From: an uncultured Brachyspira sp.
GTDB taxonomy: Bacteria; Spirochaetota; Brachyspiria; Brachyspirales; Brachyspiraceae
DNA length: 64,000 nt
Assembly: GCF_944388875.1 (NCBI RefSeq)
Contig: NZ_CALXKQ010000006.1
Coordinates: 42,152-106,151 of the forward strand
Direction: 5' to 3'
This document shows, piece by piece, positions 26,790 through 36,319 of this stretch. The notes under the pieces are model-generated. The model was not told the origin of the DNA. It saw only the letters and a list, made by a program, of their open reading frames with translations, and did no database searches. How positions within the stretch are numbered: position 1 is the stretch's first letter; each line of letters opens with the position of its first letter. The position numbers and the translations under genes were made by a program.

Positions 26790-27926
26790 ATGTGTAATTT
26801 AAAAAATATAAAGAAAATAGCTATATTGCATCCTACATTCGGATATAACGGCGGGGCTGAAAATGTAATATTGGCATCAATAGAAAGCTGGCATAAAATA
26901 TCAATAGAGGCTGATATATATACGTACAGATTAAGAGATAATGTGCCAGATTATATAAAACAATTTAAAACTGATATAACATTAAATCCATTCTTGTTTA
27001 ACAAAGCAGCTAAATTTCTCTCTAATGAATTAAAAAATTATGATGCTGTTTTAATACATAATTTTCCAGCTACGATTTTTTTTGGATTAGCTTTTAATTA
27101 TGCTAAAAAAAACAATATAAAACTTCCTAAAAGTTTTTGGTACTGCCATGAGCCAAGTGTAAGGCTTTACGGGTATGATGATGAGAGTTATAAAAAACTT
27201 CAGAAAACTTGGGATATAATTGCAAGATATACAATGCATCTTGACAGGCTTGGAGTAAGCAAAATAGATTATATAATGGCGAACAGCATAAGAACAAAGG
27301 AAAGTATTAAAAGAGTCTATAAGAGAGATGCTGAAGTTATATATCCATGCATAACGCAAATAGATTCTGATAATATAATGCCAATAAATAATAGTGAATA
27401 TTTTGTATATATAGGAAGAATAGAAAAGCCTAAAAATTTAGAAAAAGCAATTTATGCATTTAAAAAATCATTGGAAAAAATAGATAATAAAAATCTTCAA
27501 TTTATCATAGCAGGTAAAGGAAGACATGAAAATAATTTAAAAAAATTAGTACATAATATAAATATGGAAAATAATATTATATTTAAAGGCTTTGTATCAG
27601 AAGATGAAAAACATGATTTGCTTAATAAAAGTTATGCCCTTATAATGCCTGCTGTAAATGAACCTTTTGGTCTTACAGTTATAGAGGCACTTTACTCTTC
27701 ATGCATATCCATAATATCAAATAAGTCTGGAGTATATGAAGCTGTTAGAGATTATTCTATAAGCTGTGATATGAATAATATTGATGATATAGCAGAAAAA
27801 ATAATATATGTGTATAAGAATAATTTAAAAGAAAATATATTATCTAAATCAAAGTCTATATTAAAAAACTTTACGGTAGAAACATACTCATCTGAAGTAT
27901 TAAAATATATAGAAAATAACTTGTAA
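26790..27926 (+). CDS. Group 1 (GT4-type) glycosyltransferase
   Basis: This 378-residue GT-B protein has the N-terminal donor/acceptor loop LHPTFGYNGGAENV, the mid-domain IYPCITQID, and the C-terminal nucleotide-sugar part: EYFVYIGRIEKPKN, FIIAGKGRH, and the EX7E-type motif PAVNEPFGLTVIEAL. It adds a sugar to a glycan or lipid carrier; donor and acceptor are unknown. It is cytoplasmic and probably expressed with the upstream methyltransferase from the repeat leader, though the 85-base gap leaves room for another promoter. No clear ribosome site is seen. Confidence 0.9.
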   Translation: MCNLKNIKKIAILHPTFGYNGGAENVILASIESWHKISIEADIYTYRLRDNVPDYIKQFKTDITLNPFLFNKAAKFLSNELKNYDAVLIHNFPATIFFGLAFNYAKKNNIKLPKSFWYCHEPSVRLYGYDDESYKKLQKTWDIIARYTMHLDRLGVSKIDYIMANSIRTKESIKRVYKRDAEVIYPCITQIDSDNIMPINNSEYFVYIGRIEKPKNLEKAIYAFKKSLEKIDNKNLQFIIAGKGRHENNLKKLVHNINMENNIIFKGFVSEDEKHDLLNKSYALIMPAVNEPFGLTVIEALYSSCISIISNKSGVYEAVRDYSISCDMNNIDDIAEKIIYVYKNNLKENILSKSKSILKNFTVETYSSEVLKYIENNL

Positions 27927-27994
27927 TATATCATTTTTATGGTTATAATTAACTACTATTTTTATATAGTAAGAATTAATTATGTGAGGTTTTT

Positions 27995-29866
27995 ATGAAA
28001 AATTACACTTCTATACCTAGTGCTTTTTTTCAAACAGTGCAGAATATACCGCAGAGTCCTGCATACAGATATAGAGATAATGAAAACAACAAACAGACAT
28101 TAACATATAAAAAATTATATGATAAAATAAATGCAATAGCAAAAGCATTTGAAATAAAAGGTCTTAAAGGAAAGAATGTAGCAATATTTTCTGAAAATAG
28201 AATAGAATGGTTTATATCAGATATGGCATTGCTTACATTAGGGTCGCCTGATGTTCCAAGAGGAAATGATTCTACTCCAGATGAATTAAATTATATAATA
28301 GAACATAGCGAGGCAAAGGCTGCATTAGTTGAAAATGAATATGTGTATAAAAAAATAAAAAAACATCATAATGATTTATCTTTAATAGTGATTTTGGATA
28401 GTTCCATGCATAATCCAGATAAAAATATCTTTGCTTTTGATAAACTTCTTGAACTTGGAGAAAAAGAATTAAATAATGATGAAAACTATGCTGTAAATAT
28501 GGCATCCAAGTTAAATAATGACAGTATAGCAACAATCATATATACTTCAGGAACAACTGGAAAGCCTAAAGGAGTTGTATTAACGCATAGCAATATTCTG
28601 CATAATGTCAGAGTTTTGCCTGATATAATAAAATTAGAAGCAGGAGAGAAATTATTAACTATACTTCCTATTTGGCATATATATGAAAGAACTATATCTT
28701 ATGTAACAGCTGTAACAGGATGTTTTACTGCAATCACAAATAAAAGAGATTTAAAAACTGATTTTACAGAGGAAGCCCCTAATATATTCATTTCTGTTCC
28801 TGCTATTTGGCTTAATATTTATAATACAGTAATGAAAAATATTGATAGGAAAGGTGCATTGGCTAGCCGTATAATAAAATCAATGATAAAGCGTTCTATG
28901 AGATATGTAAGAAATTTGAGATATCAAAATGGCTTAGTATATCTAATAGGTGATGAAAAAAAAGAATATAAGAATGTAGAATATCATATAGGAATGTTTG
29001 ACCCAATTTTTCATTCTATCATAAAAAAAATAGTTTATAAAAAAATAGTGGAATTAACAGGCGGGAAGATGCGTCTTACAATATCAGGCGGCGGAGCATT
29101 GCCTATGTATATAGAGGATTTTGTTGAGGCTGCTGGAATTAATTTGGTTGTAGGATGGGGAATAACAGAAACTTCTCCTGTTGTAACTTTAAGATCACCT
29201 TTTAAAAATTATAGAGGAACATGCGGAGCCCCTATACCCGAAGTGGAGATTGAAATAAGGGATCATGAAGGAAAAGTATGCAAAGATGGTGAGATGGGAG
29301 TATGCTATATAAAAGGTCCTAATATATTTAAAGAATATTATAAAGATAAAGAATTAACTGAAAAGGCAAAGGTTGATGGATATTTCGATTCTGGAGATTT
29401 GGGAACATATACTCAGGAAGGAGAAATTGTATTAACAGGAAGGGCAAAAGAAACAATAGTTCTTTTAACTGGTGAGAATGTAGAGCCTCAGCCTATAGAA
29501 AATAAAGCATTGGAATCTAAATATATTTCTCAGATAATGCTTGTAGGACAGGATAAAAGTGCAACTGGTGCTATTGTAGTAATTGACAAAGAAACTATTA
29601 AAGAATATCTTAATAAACATAAAATGCCTTCTGATGATTTAGTTAATTCTAAAGATGTTTATAAATTAATAAAATCAGAACTCAGTAATTTAATTAATTA
29701 TAATAATGGATTTAGACCTTATGAGGCCATATCTAAAATAATAATTACAGACAAAGAGTTTACTATAGAAAATGGACTTCTTACTCAGTCATTAAAAATG
29801 AAAAGGGCAAATATTATGGAAGCATATAAGGATGATATAGAAAATCTTTATAAAAAACTTGAATAA
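27995..29866 (+). CDS. Long-chain acyl-CoA synthetase (AMP-binding)
   Basis: This 623-residue ANL-superfamily enzyme has the P-loop-like motif IIYTSGTTGKPKGVVLTHSN and LTILPIWHIYERT. The A5-type motif is GWGITETSPV, with SGDLGTYTQEGEIVLTGRAK and the C-terminal hinge. It activates fatty acids to acyl-CoA for lipid synthesis or turnover. Length and the long insert around 300-330 fit long-chain (FadD15-like) enzymes. GAGG precedes the ATG by seven bases. rlmB follows after 18 bases, suggesting cotranscription. Confidence 0.9.
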   Translation: MKNYTSIPSAFFQTVQNIPQSPAYRYRDNENNKQTLTYKKLYDKINAIAKAFEIKGLKGKNVAIFSENRIEWFISDMALLTLGSPDVPRGNDSTPDELNYIIEHSEAKAALVENEYVYKKIKKHHNDLSLIVILDSSMHNPDKNIFAFDKLLELGEKELNNDENYAVNMASKLNNDSIATIIYTSGTTGKPKGVVLTHSNILHNVRVLPDIIKLEAGEKLLTILPIWHIYERTISYVTAVTGCFTAITNKRDLKTDFTEEAPNIFISVPAIWLNIYNTVMKNIDRKGALASRIIKSMIKRSMRYVRNLRYQNGLVYLIGDEKKEYKNVEYHIGMFDPIFHSIIKKIVYKKIVELTGGKMRLTISGGGALPMYIEDFVEAAGINLVVGWGITETSPVVTLRSPFKNYRGTCGAPIPEVEIEIRDHEGKVCKDGEMGVCYIKGPNIFKEYYKDKELTEKAKVDGYFDSGDLGTYTQEGEIVLTGRAKETIVLLTGENVEPQPIENKALESKYISQIMLVGQDKSATGAIVVIDKETIKEYLNKHKMPSDDLVNSKDVYKLIKSELSNLINYNNGFRPYEAISKIIITDKEFTIENGLLTQSLKMKRANIMEAYKDDIENLYKKLE

Positions 29867-29884
29867 TTATTTTGGGATTAAAAA

Positions 29885-30598
29885 ATGTTTATTACCTCTA
29901 AAAATGCAATAACTGAAGCTATATCAAAAAATTTGGTTGAAACTTTATATATAAAATTTCCAATATCAAAAAGAGAAAAAGATATAATAAAATTAGCAGA
30001 AAAAAATAAAGTGCCTATAAAAAATGTTGATAAAAAAGAAATGGAAAAAATTATAGGAAAAATATACTCAATAGCTGCTGATATAAAAGAAAATGCAGAA
30101 ATAGGAATAGAAATTTTTCTGCAAAAAGCATTAGAAAAAAATAAAAATCCTCTAATATTTATATTAGATTCTATAACAGATGTACATAATTTTGGAGCAA
30201 TAATAAGAAATGCATATTTTTTTAATGCCGCAGGAATAATAATACCTAAAGATAATTCAGCCCCAATAAATGAAAAGGTTTATGAAATATCATCAGGTGC
30301 TGCTTATCATCTTCCGATTTCAATAGAAACAAATTTAAATAGGGTTATAGAACTTATGAAAGAAAAAGGTTTTTGGGTTTACTACGCTAGTGAAAAAGGA
30401 GAAACTCCTATTGAAAATTTTAAATTTGACTGCCCTACTGCAATAATACTAGGAAATGAACATAGCGGAGTACATGATATACTTAAAAAAAACTCTGATG
30501 GGAGCATTATAATAAATTCTAAAACTGATTTTGATTCATTAAACGTATCGGCAGCTTCGGCAATAATATCTTATGCCTACTCCATTTATAAAAATTAA
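29885..30598 (+). CDS. rlmB: 23S rRNA (guanosine-2'-O)-methyltransferase RlmB-like
   Basis: This 237-residue SpoU/TrmH-family protein has a short L30e-like RNA-binding N-terminus (SKNAITEAISKNLVETLYI). The trefoil-knot SPOUT domain follows with motif 1 ILDSITDVHNFGAIIRNA, motif 2 TAIILGNEHSGVHD and motif 3 FDSLNVSAASAIISY. RlmB methylates a G in the 23S peptidyl-transferase region; a tRNA target (TrmH) is less likely given the N-terminal domain. It lies 18 bases after the acyl-CoA synthetase gene. Confidence 0.88.
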   Translation: MFITSKNAITEAISKNLVETLYIKFPISKREKDIIKLAEKNKVPIKNVDKKEMEKIIGKIYSIAADIKENAEIGIEIFLQKALEKNKNPLIFILDSITDVHNFGAIIRNAYFFNAAGIIIPKDNSAPINEKVYEISSGAAYHLPISIETNLNRVIELMKEKGFWVYYASEKGETPIENFKFDCPTAIILGNEHSGVHDILKKNSDGSIIINSKTDFDSLNVSAASAIISYAYSIYKN

Positions 30599-30644
30599 TA
30601 ATTCAATTAAAAAAATTATTATTATCATATATTATATTTTTAAC

Positions 30645-30672
30645 TTGCAATAATAGAAAAAAAGTATATATT
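30645..30672 (+). promoter_or_regulatory. Promoter for the small-protein pair
   Basis: TTGCAA and TATATT are 16 bases apart and end 49 bases before the ATG at 30722. Confidence 0.5.
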
Positions 30673-30721
30673 AATATATATAGGATATAAATTTAAGGCA
30701 TATTATACGGAGATTTTAAAA

Positions 30722-31090
30722 ATGCCTATAGCACCTTTGGATTTACAACAATTGTATATGCAGCAATCGCATATAGGAAGGATGGAGCATACTAGAATGG
30801 CAGCCAAAACCATAGCTATGCAGTCCGAGGATAGAGATATACATAGAGATTCCTATATAAAAGATTCTACAGTTGTAAAATCTGAAACAGTGTCTGATGA
30901 AACAAAAGTTAAAGAAAAAAAGGATGAACAGCAAAGACAAAAAGATCAAGGATATATGTCTTATAGAAAGAAAAATAAAAAAATAATTGCTAATACAAAT
31001 AATACTGATGAAAACAATTCTATTATAGGCATAGAAGAAGTTGCTATGATGGAGCATACTAAAGGTTCTAAAATAGATACTTTAGGATAA
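30722..31090 (+). CDS. Uncharacterised small hydrophilic protein
   Basis: This 122-residue, highly charged protein has no membrane segment or signal peptide. The start MPIAPLDLQQLYMQQSHIG looks ordered; residues 45-105 are rich in K, D, E and Q and are probably disordered; the end is MMEHTKGSKIDTLG. I recall similar short proteins with an MPI-P-DLQ start in other spirochaetes, but I cannot assign a function. The ATG follows GGAG. It is followed after 22 bases by a membrane-anchored helical protein, probably in the same transcript. Confidence 0.6.
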   Translation: MPIAPLDLQQLYMQQSHIGRMEHTRMAAKTIAMQSEDRDIHRDSYIKDSTVVKSETVSDETKVKEKKDEQQRQKDQGYMSYRKKNKKIIANTNNTDENNSIIGIEEVAMMEHTKGSKIDTLG

Positions 31091-31112
31091 GGTTAATTAA
31101 TGAAATTCTAAC

Positions 31113-31898
31113 ATGCAGATTTTAATAAGTGTAATAATCAATATAGTTATACTGGCGGTTGTTCTTCCGCTTTTTTATATTTATATAGTTTCTAAAGCTA
31201 GAGAAAGACTTGAAAAAGAAACTATGTCAAAAGCCAGAGAAGAGATTGAAGCTTTAGTTAAAGAATTTAATAATATAGCGTTATCAAGAATATCAATACT
31301 CGAAGATGCAATAGTAAGAGCAAACAGACTTTCAAGCGAATTAAATACTAAAAATAATCATTATGAAGCTAATGAATCTATAAAAGAAAAAGAAGAAAAA
31401 ATTGAAGAAGATAATAAAATTGATATAGTACTCACAGAAAATGATAATAAAAATTTAGAAACAAAAAATCAAGGAAGCAAATTAGATATAAGAATAGAAG
31501 ATGAAAATTTTAAAACAGAAACTTCAAATTTAAATTCGTCAAAAAAAGAAGAAAAAGATAATAAAAAACAAACTGCAGAAATAAGAGATATAAAAAAAGA
31601 AAAATCTAAAAAAAATAATATAGACACAGCAATAAAAGCCATAGATGATGAAGCTAAAAAAGAAGTTATTGAAAAATTGAGAAGTAAATTAGATAAAACT
31701 ATAAAAAGCAATATACCAGTACATGATAAAGAAAGCAAAAAAACAAATAAAACAATAAAATTAGAAGAAGATAGTTCTGACAGAAATAAAAATATTATTT
31801 ATCTTTACAAAGAAGGATTGAGTAAAGAAGAGATTGCTAAAAAATTAAATTGTTCTATTACAGAAATCGATATAGTTATAGATTTAGAATTAGATTAA
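31113..31898 (+). CDS. Membrane-anchored charged protein with C-terminal HTH-like motif
   Basis: This is a 261-residue protein. It has one N-terminal transmembrane helix (LISVIINIVILAVVLPLFYIYI) and a coiled-coil-like helix (about 28-75). A long low-complexity stretch of K, E, N and D (80-215) follows. The C-terminus, IIYLYKEGLSKEEIAKKLNC, resembles a helix-turn-helix of the sigma-70 region 4/DUF6115 kind. The function is unknown. The ribosome site is weak and distant. Composition of the middle part is driven by A-rich codons. Confidence 0.6.
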   Translation: MQILISVIINIVILAVVLPLFYIYIVSKARERLEKETMSKAREEIEALVKEFNNIALSRISILEDAIVRANRLSSELNTKNNHYEANESIKEKEEKIEEDNKIDIVLTENDNKNLETKNQGSKLDIRIEDENFKTETSNLNSSKKEEKDNKKQTAEIRDIKKEKSKKNNIDTAIKAIDDEAKKEVIEKLRSKLDKTIKSNIPVHDKESKKTNKTIKLEEDSSDRNKNIIYLYKEGLSKEEIAKKLNCSITEIDIVIDLELD

Positions 31899-31933
31899 TT
31901 TACTTATTATTAATTTTAATACTGAATATAATA

Positions 31934-31958
31934 AAGCCGCCTAATAATTAGACGGCTT
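31934..31958. terminator. Bidirectional intrinsic terminator
   Basis: AAGCCGCCTAA and TTAGACGGCTT form an 11-bp stem with one mismatch and a 3-base loop between convergent genes. A T-rich tract follows on the plus strand. Confidence 0.75.
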
Positions 31959-31987
31959 ATATTTTTATATTATATTATATCTTTTAA

Positions 31988-33199
31988 TTATGCTTCAGTT
32001 TTTATAACTTTTTTCTTGTATATTGTATCTACTATAACACCCAAAGCATTATCACCAGAAACATTGCATGCAGTACCGAATGAGTCTTGAGTAATGTATA
32101 AAGCAACCATTATAGCACATAAAGGACTATCTGGAGTACCTAATCCTACCATATAGAGGAAAGGCAAAGCTGTCATTATGGAACCGCCCGGAGCACCTGG
32201 AGAGGCAACCATAGCTATACCAAGTATAAGAATGAAAGGAAGTACTATAGTATAAGAAATAGGTATTTGATTCATTAAACATACAGCAGTAGCACATGCT
32301 GTAATTGTTATCATAGAGCCTGCCATGTGTATATTAGCACAAAGAGGTACTACGAAGTTTCTTATTTGTTCAGATATTCCGTCTTTTTCGGCACACTGCA
32401 AGTTTACAGGTATAGTGGCAGCTGATGACTGAGTACCTAAAGCGGTGATATATCCGCGTATTTGATTTTTGATAAGAAATATCGGACTTTTCTTTCCTAT
32501 AGCTCCTGCAACAAAGAATACTATAACTAAATATATGAAATGCATTAATATTACAACTAAGAATACTTTCCACAATATTCCTAATATTACAAATGTTTGT
32601 CCGCTTTTAGTCATATTTACAAAAGTACCGCAAATATAAAGAGGCAGGAATGGTATTATTGAAATTCTTAAAGTTCTGTCTATTATATTAGATAGTTCAC
32701 CGAAAGAGTTATACAAATAATCTCCCATTTTATTTTCACTTGCTCTTAAAGTAGAAATACCTAATCCTAATATGAATGCAAATAAAACTGCCGATAAAGT
32801 ATCAAGTATAGGCGGAAATTTCAAAGAGAGAAAAGGCTCTAAAGACTTTCCTGCAGTTTCAGCTATTTTTTGAATATCTTCCGAATTCATAAAGCTAGGG
32901 AATAGATTATAAGCTACTGTAAAAGATGCCGTACCTGATATTAGAGTTGAAGCATAAGCCAATGCACATGTTACAGCCAATAAAAAACCTGAACCTTCTC
33001 TTAAACCTGCTATACCCATAGTTACATAAGCTAAAATCATCAAAGGTATTACGAAACTTAAATAAGAACTAAAAATTCCAGAAAGAGTAACGATTAATCT
33101 AGATATTACTTCTGGTATAAATTGCTGTCCGAAGAATATACCGAGCAGAATTCCGATGATTAGTCTAGGTACTAATCCAAGTTTAAATTTTTTTTCCAT
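31988..33199 (-). CDS. Dicarboxylate/amino acid:cation symporter (DAACS family)
   Basis: This 403-residue polytopic protein follows the DAACS (GltP/SstT) layout: N-terminal FKLGLVPRLIIGILLGIFFG, a serine-rich re-entrant region LGTQSSAATIPVN, helix TM7 with MAGSMITITACATAV, and the second hairpin region ASPGAPGGSIMTALPF followed by DSFGTACNVSGDNALG. It takes up glutamate, aspartate, serine/threonine or C4-dicarboxylates with Na+ or H+. The family is certain but the substrate is open. It is a single-gene unit. The 272-base spacer after it holds no recognisable feature. Confidence 0.9.
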   Translation of the reverse strand: MEKKFKLGLVPRLIIGILLGIFFGQQFIPEVISRLIVTLSGIFSSYLSFVIPLMILAYVTMGIAGLREGSGFLLAVTCALAYASTLISGTASFTVAYNLFPSFMNSEDIQKIAETAGKSLEPFLSLKFPPILDTLSAVLFAFILGLGISTLRASENKMGDYLYNSFGELSNIIDRTLRISIIPFLPLYICGTFVNMTKSGQTFVILGILWKVFLVVILMHFIYLVIVFFVAGAIGKKSPIFLIKNQIRGYITALGTQSSAATIPVNLQCAEKDGISEQIRNFVVPLCANIHMAGSMITITACATAVCLMNQIPISYTIVLPFILILGIAMVASPGAPGGSIMTALPFLYMVGLGTPDSPLCAIMVALYITQDSFGTACNVSGDNALGVIVDTIYKKKVIKTEA

Positions 33200-33471
33200 T
33201 CATTTCTCCTAAATTAATATTATACTATATAATATATACAAAAATCACACTATGTAAATAGTAAAGTATATTTTTTGAATATTACTAAATTTATACATGT
33301 ATATTTTTGATTAAAAAAATAAATTTACACTACAAATATAACAAATATATAATTATTAAGTATGATTTACATATTCATACAGTTATTTTCCTAATATGAA
33401 TATATAATTATTGAAAAAGTATATTTATTTATATATAATTATATTATATAAAACATAAAGAGAGAAAATAT

Positions 33472-35100
33472 ATGCATGTCTTAGAATTGGAGAATAAAAT
33501 TTTATATATATTAGAAAATTTAATGAAAACAAAAAGTCTTTCTTATTCTGAAGGAGAAAATGAAGCATCAGAGTTCATATATAATTATCTAAGTAAAATA
33601 GAATATTTTAGTAATAATAAAGAATATCTAATAAGATATAAGATAGATAATGATGTTTATAACAGAGAGATAATATGTGCCATTGTTATGGGAAATAATA
33701 ATAATACTTTAATACTTAGTGGACATTTTGATGTTGTTGGAATAGAAGAATTCGGAGAGTTCAAGGATAATGCTTTTGACATAAAAAAAATAGAAGATAA
33801 TCTAAAAACATTGGATCTAAGTGAAAACAATAAAAAGGATTTATATTCTGGAGAATGGATATATGGAAGAGGAAGCTGTGATATGAAAGGAGGACTCTCT
33901 GCATCTATTGCCATATTGGAAGAATATTCAAAACAAGAAAATAAGGATGGTAATTTAATATTTTTAACTGTTCCAGAGGAAGAAACTTATTCTATAGGCA
34001 TGAGGGAATCTGCTAAACTTTTGAGCGATTTAAAAAACAAGTATAACTTTAATTATAAACTTATGATTATACCAGAACCTAATGATAGAAAAAACAACAA
34101 ACATACACTACATATAGGTACAGTTGGTAAATGCATGCCGACTATAATGGTTCAAGGGGTTAAAGCACATATAATGTCTTATTATAATGGTTTAAATCCG
34201 CTTTCAATATTAAGCGGTATATTTGAAGAAACAGAAGGTTCATTAAAATTAGTAGATTCATACAAAAATGAAAAAACTCCTCCGCCATTATGGTCATATT
34301 TTAAAGATTTAAAGTATGAATATGATGTATCTATACCTTTTAGAGCTGCAGGTTATTTTACTGTTTTGCATTTCAGCAGAACGCCTGAAGAAATTATAAA
34401 TGAAGTAAAAAAAATTAGTATAGAGGCATTTAATAAATTTTTAAACAAATTTAAAAAAGATTATAAAGAATACAATAATAAAGAAATAGAAGAAAATTAT
34501 AATGCTGAAGTTTATACTTTGTCAGAATTAGTAGATAAATTAAAACCTAGAAAAGATTTTGATGCCTTCTATAAAAATTTAAAAAAAGAAATATCTATAA
34601 AAATAAGAGAAGAAAAAGAAACCTATCCTAATACTACAATATTTGCAATGGAGAAAATACTTGATTATGCCAATTTTCAAACTCCATTTGTATTAATATC
34701 TTTTTCACCGCCATATTATCCTGCAGTTCATAGCGATTTTATAGAAGGCAAAGAAAAATATGGAAGCAAATATTTTAAAATTATAGAAAAAGAATACAGA
34801 GAATTATATAATATAGATACAGTATGCAATAATTATATGACTGGTATATCAGATGCCAGCTATAGTGCCATTAATACCAAATATGATTATAAAATATTTT
34901 CAGATAATATGATTGTATGGGGTAATGAATACAGTATAGATTTCAAATCTATTGAGGATATAAATATACCTACATTAATTTTCGGTCCTTGGGGAAAGGA
35001 TCTTCATAGAGTTACTGAGAGAGTTAATAAAAAAAGTTTATTACAGGAGTTTCCAAATATTATTAATTCCCTAATGAAAGAAGTTTTTTCTGACAATTAA
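33472..35100 (+). CDS. M20-family metallopeptidase, RocB-like
   Basis: This 542-residue protein matches the RocB branch of the M20 family. The metal-binding motif TLILSGHFDVVG is followed by GRGSCDMKGGLSASIAIL with the bridging aspartate, and VPEEETYSIG with the catalytic and metal glutamates. IIPEPN and a C-terminal FGPWGKDLHR histidine follow. It is longer than typical M20 enzymes, as RocB is. RocB is named for arginine utilisation, but its reaction is not settled. GAGAGA lies before the ATG. Cytoplasmic, transcribed alone. Confidence 0.8.
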   Translation: MHVLELENKILYILENLMKTKSLSYSEGENEASEFIYNYLSKIEYFSNNKEYLIRYKIDNDVYNREIICAIVMGNNNNTLILSGHFDVVGIEEFGEFKDNAFDIKKIEDNLKTLDLSENNKKDLYSGEWIYGRGSCDMKGGLSASIAILEEYSKQENKDGNLIFLTVPEEETYSIGMRESAKLLSDLKNKYNFNYKLMIIPEPNDRKNNKHTLHIGTVGKCMPTIMVQGVKAHIMSYYNGLNPLSILSGIFEETEGSLKLVDSYKNEKTPPPLWSYFKDLKYEYDVSIPFRAAGYFTVLHFSRTPEEIINEVKKISIEAFNKFLNKFKKDYKEYNNKEIEENYNAEVYTLSELVDKLKPRKDFDAFYKNLKKEISIKIREEKETYPNTTIFAMEKILDYANFQTPFVLISFSPPYYPAVHSDFIEGKEKYGSKYFKIIEKEYRELYNIDTVCNNYMTGISDASYSAINTKYDYKIFSDNMIVWGNEYSIDFKSIEDINIPTLIFGPWGKDLHRVTERVNKKSLLQEFPNIINSLMKEVFSDN

Positions 35101-35104
35101 AATA

Positions 35105-35566
35105 TTAACTTAAATCAGATGTACAATTAGGGCATTTTACCGCTTTTATATTTATTGATGAACAGCAGTAAGGACAAATTTTTTCATTTGCATCTTTATC
35201 TTCTTTTTCTTTTTTTATGATTTTTTCCTGCATTTTATTAAACATTTTTATAATTATAAAAATAGAAAAAGCTGTTATAATAAAAGTTATGATAGTATTT
35301 ATGAACACTCCAATTCCAATAACTACAGCACCTGCATTTTTAGCAGCCTCTATAGAACTATAATTGCCAATATTATCAGCTCCCTTTTTAATTACTATAA
35401 ACATATTAGAAAAATCTATGCCGCTTAATATTAAACCTATAGGAGGCATTAGAATATCCTGAACAAATGAATTAACTATACTATTAAATGCTGCTCCTAT
35501 TATAATACCAATGGACATATCTAATATATTTCCACGCATAATAAATTTTTGAAACTCTTTAATCAT
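35105..35566 (-). CDS. mscL: Large-conductance mechanosensitive channel with C-terminal zinc ribbon
   Basis: This is a 153-residue protein. The N-terminus [24 protein letters not shown] is the MscL TM1 signature, followed by [13 protein letters not shown] and TM2 (about 77-102). A cytoplasmic helix with KKEKEDKD follows. Residues 133-150 carry CPYCC and CPNC, a zinc-ribbon extension seen in some MscL proteins but absent from the E. coli channel. It forms a pentameric emergency valve for hypo-osmotic shock. It is convergent with rocB, five bases away. Confidence 0.93.
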   Translation of the reverse strand: MIKEFQKFIMRGNILDMSIGIIIGAAFNSIVNSFVQDILMPPIGLILSGIDFSNMFIVIKKGADNIGNYSSIEAAKNAGAVVIGIGVFINTIITFIITAFSIFIIIKMFNKMQEKIIKKEKEDKDANEKICPYCCSSINIKAVKCPNCTSDLS

Positions 35567-35607
35567 AGAAAAATCCTATTTTTAATTTTATCCAATTATA
35601 TATTAAA

Positions 35608-35645
35608 AATAAAAAAAGAGGGAGTATAAAAAATACTAACCTCTT
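35608..35645 (-). terminator. Intrinsic terminator after the Spy-like gene
   Basis: On the minus strand AAGAGG-TTAGTAT pairs with ATACTCCCTCTT, followed by TTTTTTATTTTT. It separates the Spy-like gene from mscL. Confidence 0.75.
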
Positions 35646-35674
35646 ATAAATCGTATATATATTTTATAAATTTT

Positions 35675-36142
35675 TTATCTGTAGTAGTAATATCTCATTC
35701 TATAAGTATTTAATTGCTGTAATTGTTCGTCTGTTAAAACTCCTAATATAGAAACATCTTTTTCTACTCTTAAATAATCAATATCCTTTTCTAAATCTTT
35801 TTTCTGATTTATCAAATCTTTTATTAGATTCAAGTCTATATCTATTTTTTCTCTTTCAATTTTAAACTTGTAATCTATATTTCTTTTTTGATATTCCAAC
35901 TCATTGATTTTAAGTTCATATTCATAATCAATAGAACTCATTTCATTAAGCTGTTCATCTGATAAATAAACACCTGCATTTCTGCACATTCTGTATAAAT
36001 CGCCTCTTGGACCAGGACGATGTCTAGGTCCTCTCGGAGCTGGTCCATAACCTGGCTCAGGAGGAGGCGGAACCTGAGCAAAAACTGCTGTTGATATTAA
36101 TAAAGATGCTACAAATGTTGTTAGTAATAATTTCATTCTCAT
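35675..36142 (-). CDS. Spy/CpxP-like periplasmic protein
   Basis: This 155-residue protein has a signal peptide (about 1-22, ending STAVFA) and a proline/arginine/glycine-rich segment (VPPPPEPGYGPAPRG). A helical domain with two LTxxQ-like motifs follows: LSDEQLNEM and LTDEQLQQL. CpxP/Spy proteins are helical periplasmic chaperones or stress sensors; this long helix with regular charge spacing fits that fold. The C-terminus MRYYYYR is unusual. GGAG lies upstream of the first ATG. It is divergent from aconitase. Confidence 0.7.
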   Translation of the reverse strand: MRMKLLLTTFVASLLISTAVFAQVPPPPEPGYGPAPRGPRHRPGPRGDLYRMCRNAGVYLSDEQLNEMSSIDYEYELKINELEYQKRNIDYKFKIEREKIDIDLNLIKDLINQKKDLEKDIDYLRVEKDVSILGVLTDEQLQQLNTYRMRYYYYR

Positions 36143-36319
36143 TATTCTAATCTCCTATATTTTAATTATTAATTGTTTTTATTTTTATTTGCTATATTAG
36201 ACGAATATTACAAATAAAAGTTCCTATAAAAATAAAAAAATATAAAACTATTGATAAAAAAATAATATTACTATATAGTAATACTTTATAGCAATATTAT
36301 AATATAAAAGGTATTAATC

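Noticed and set aside
30743..31057. 104-codon minus-strand frame rich in F, I and S
   Set aside because: It is the complement of the charged protein at 30722-31090; its apparent hydrophobicity is just the reverse reading of K/E/D codons.
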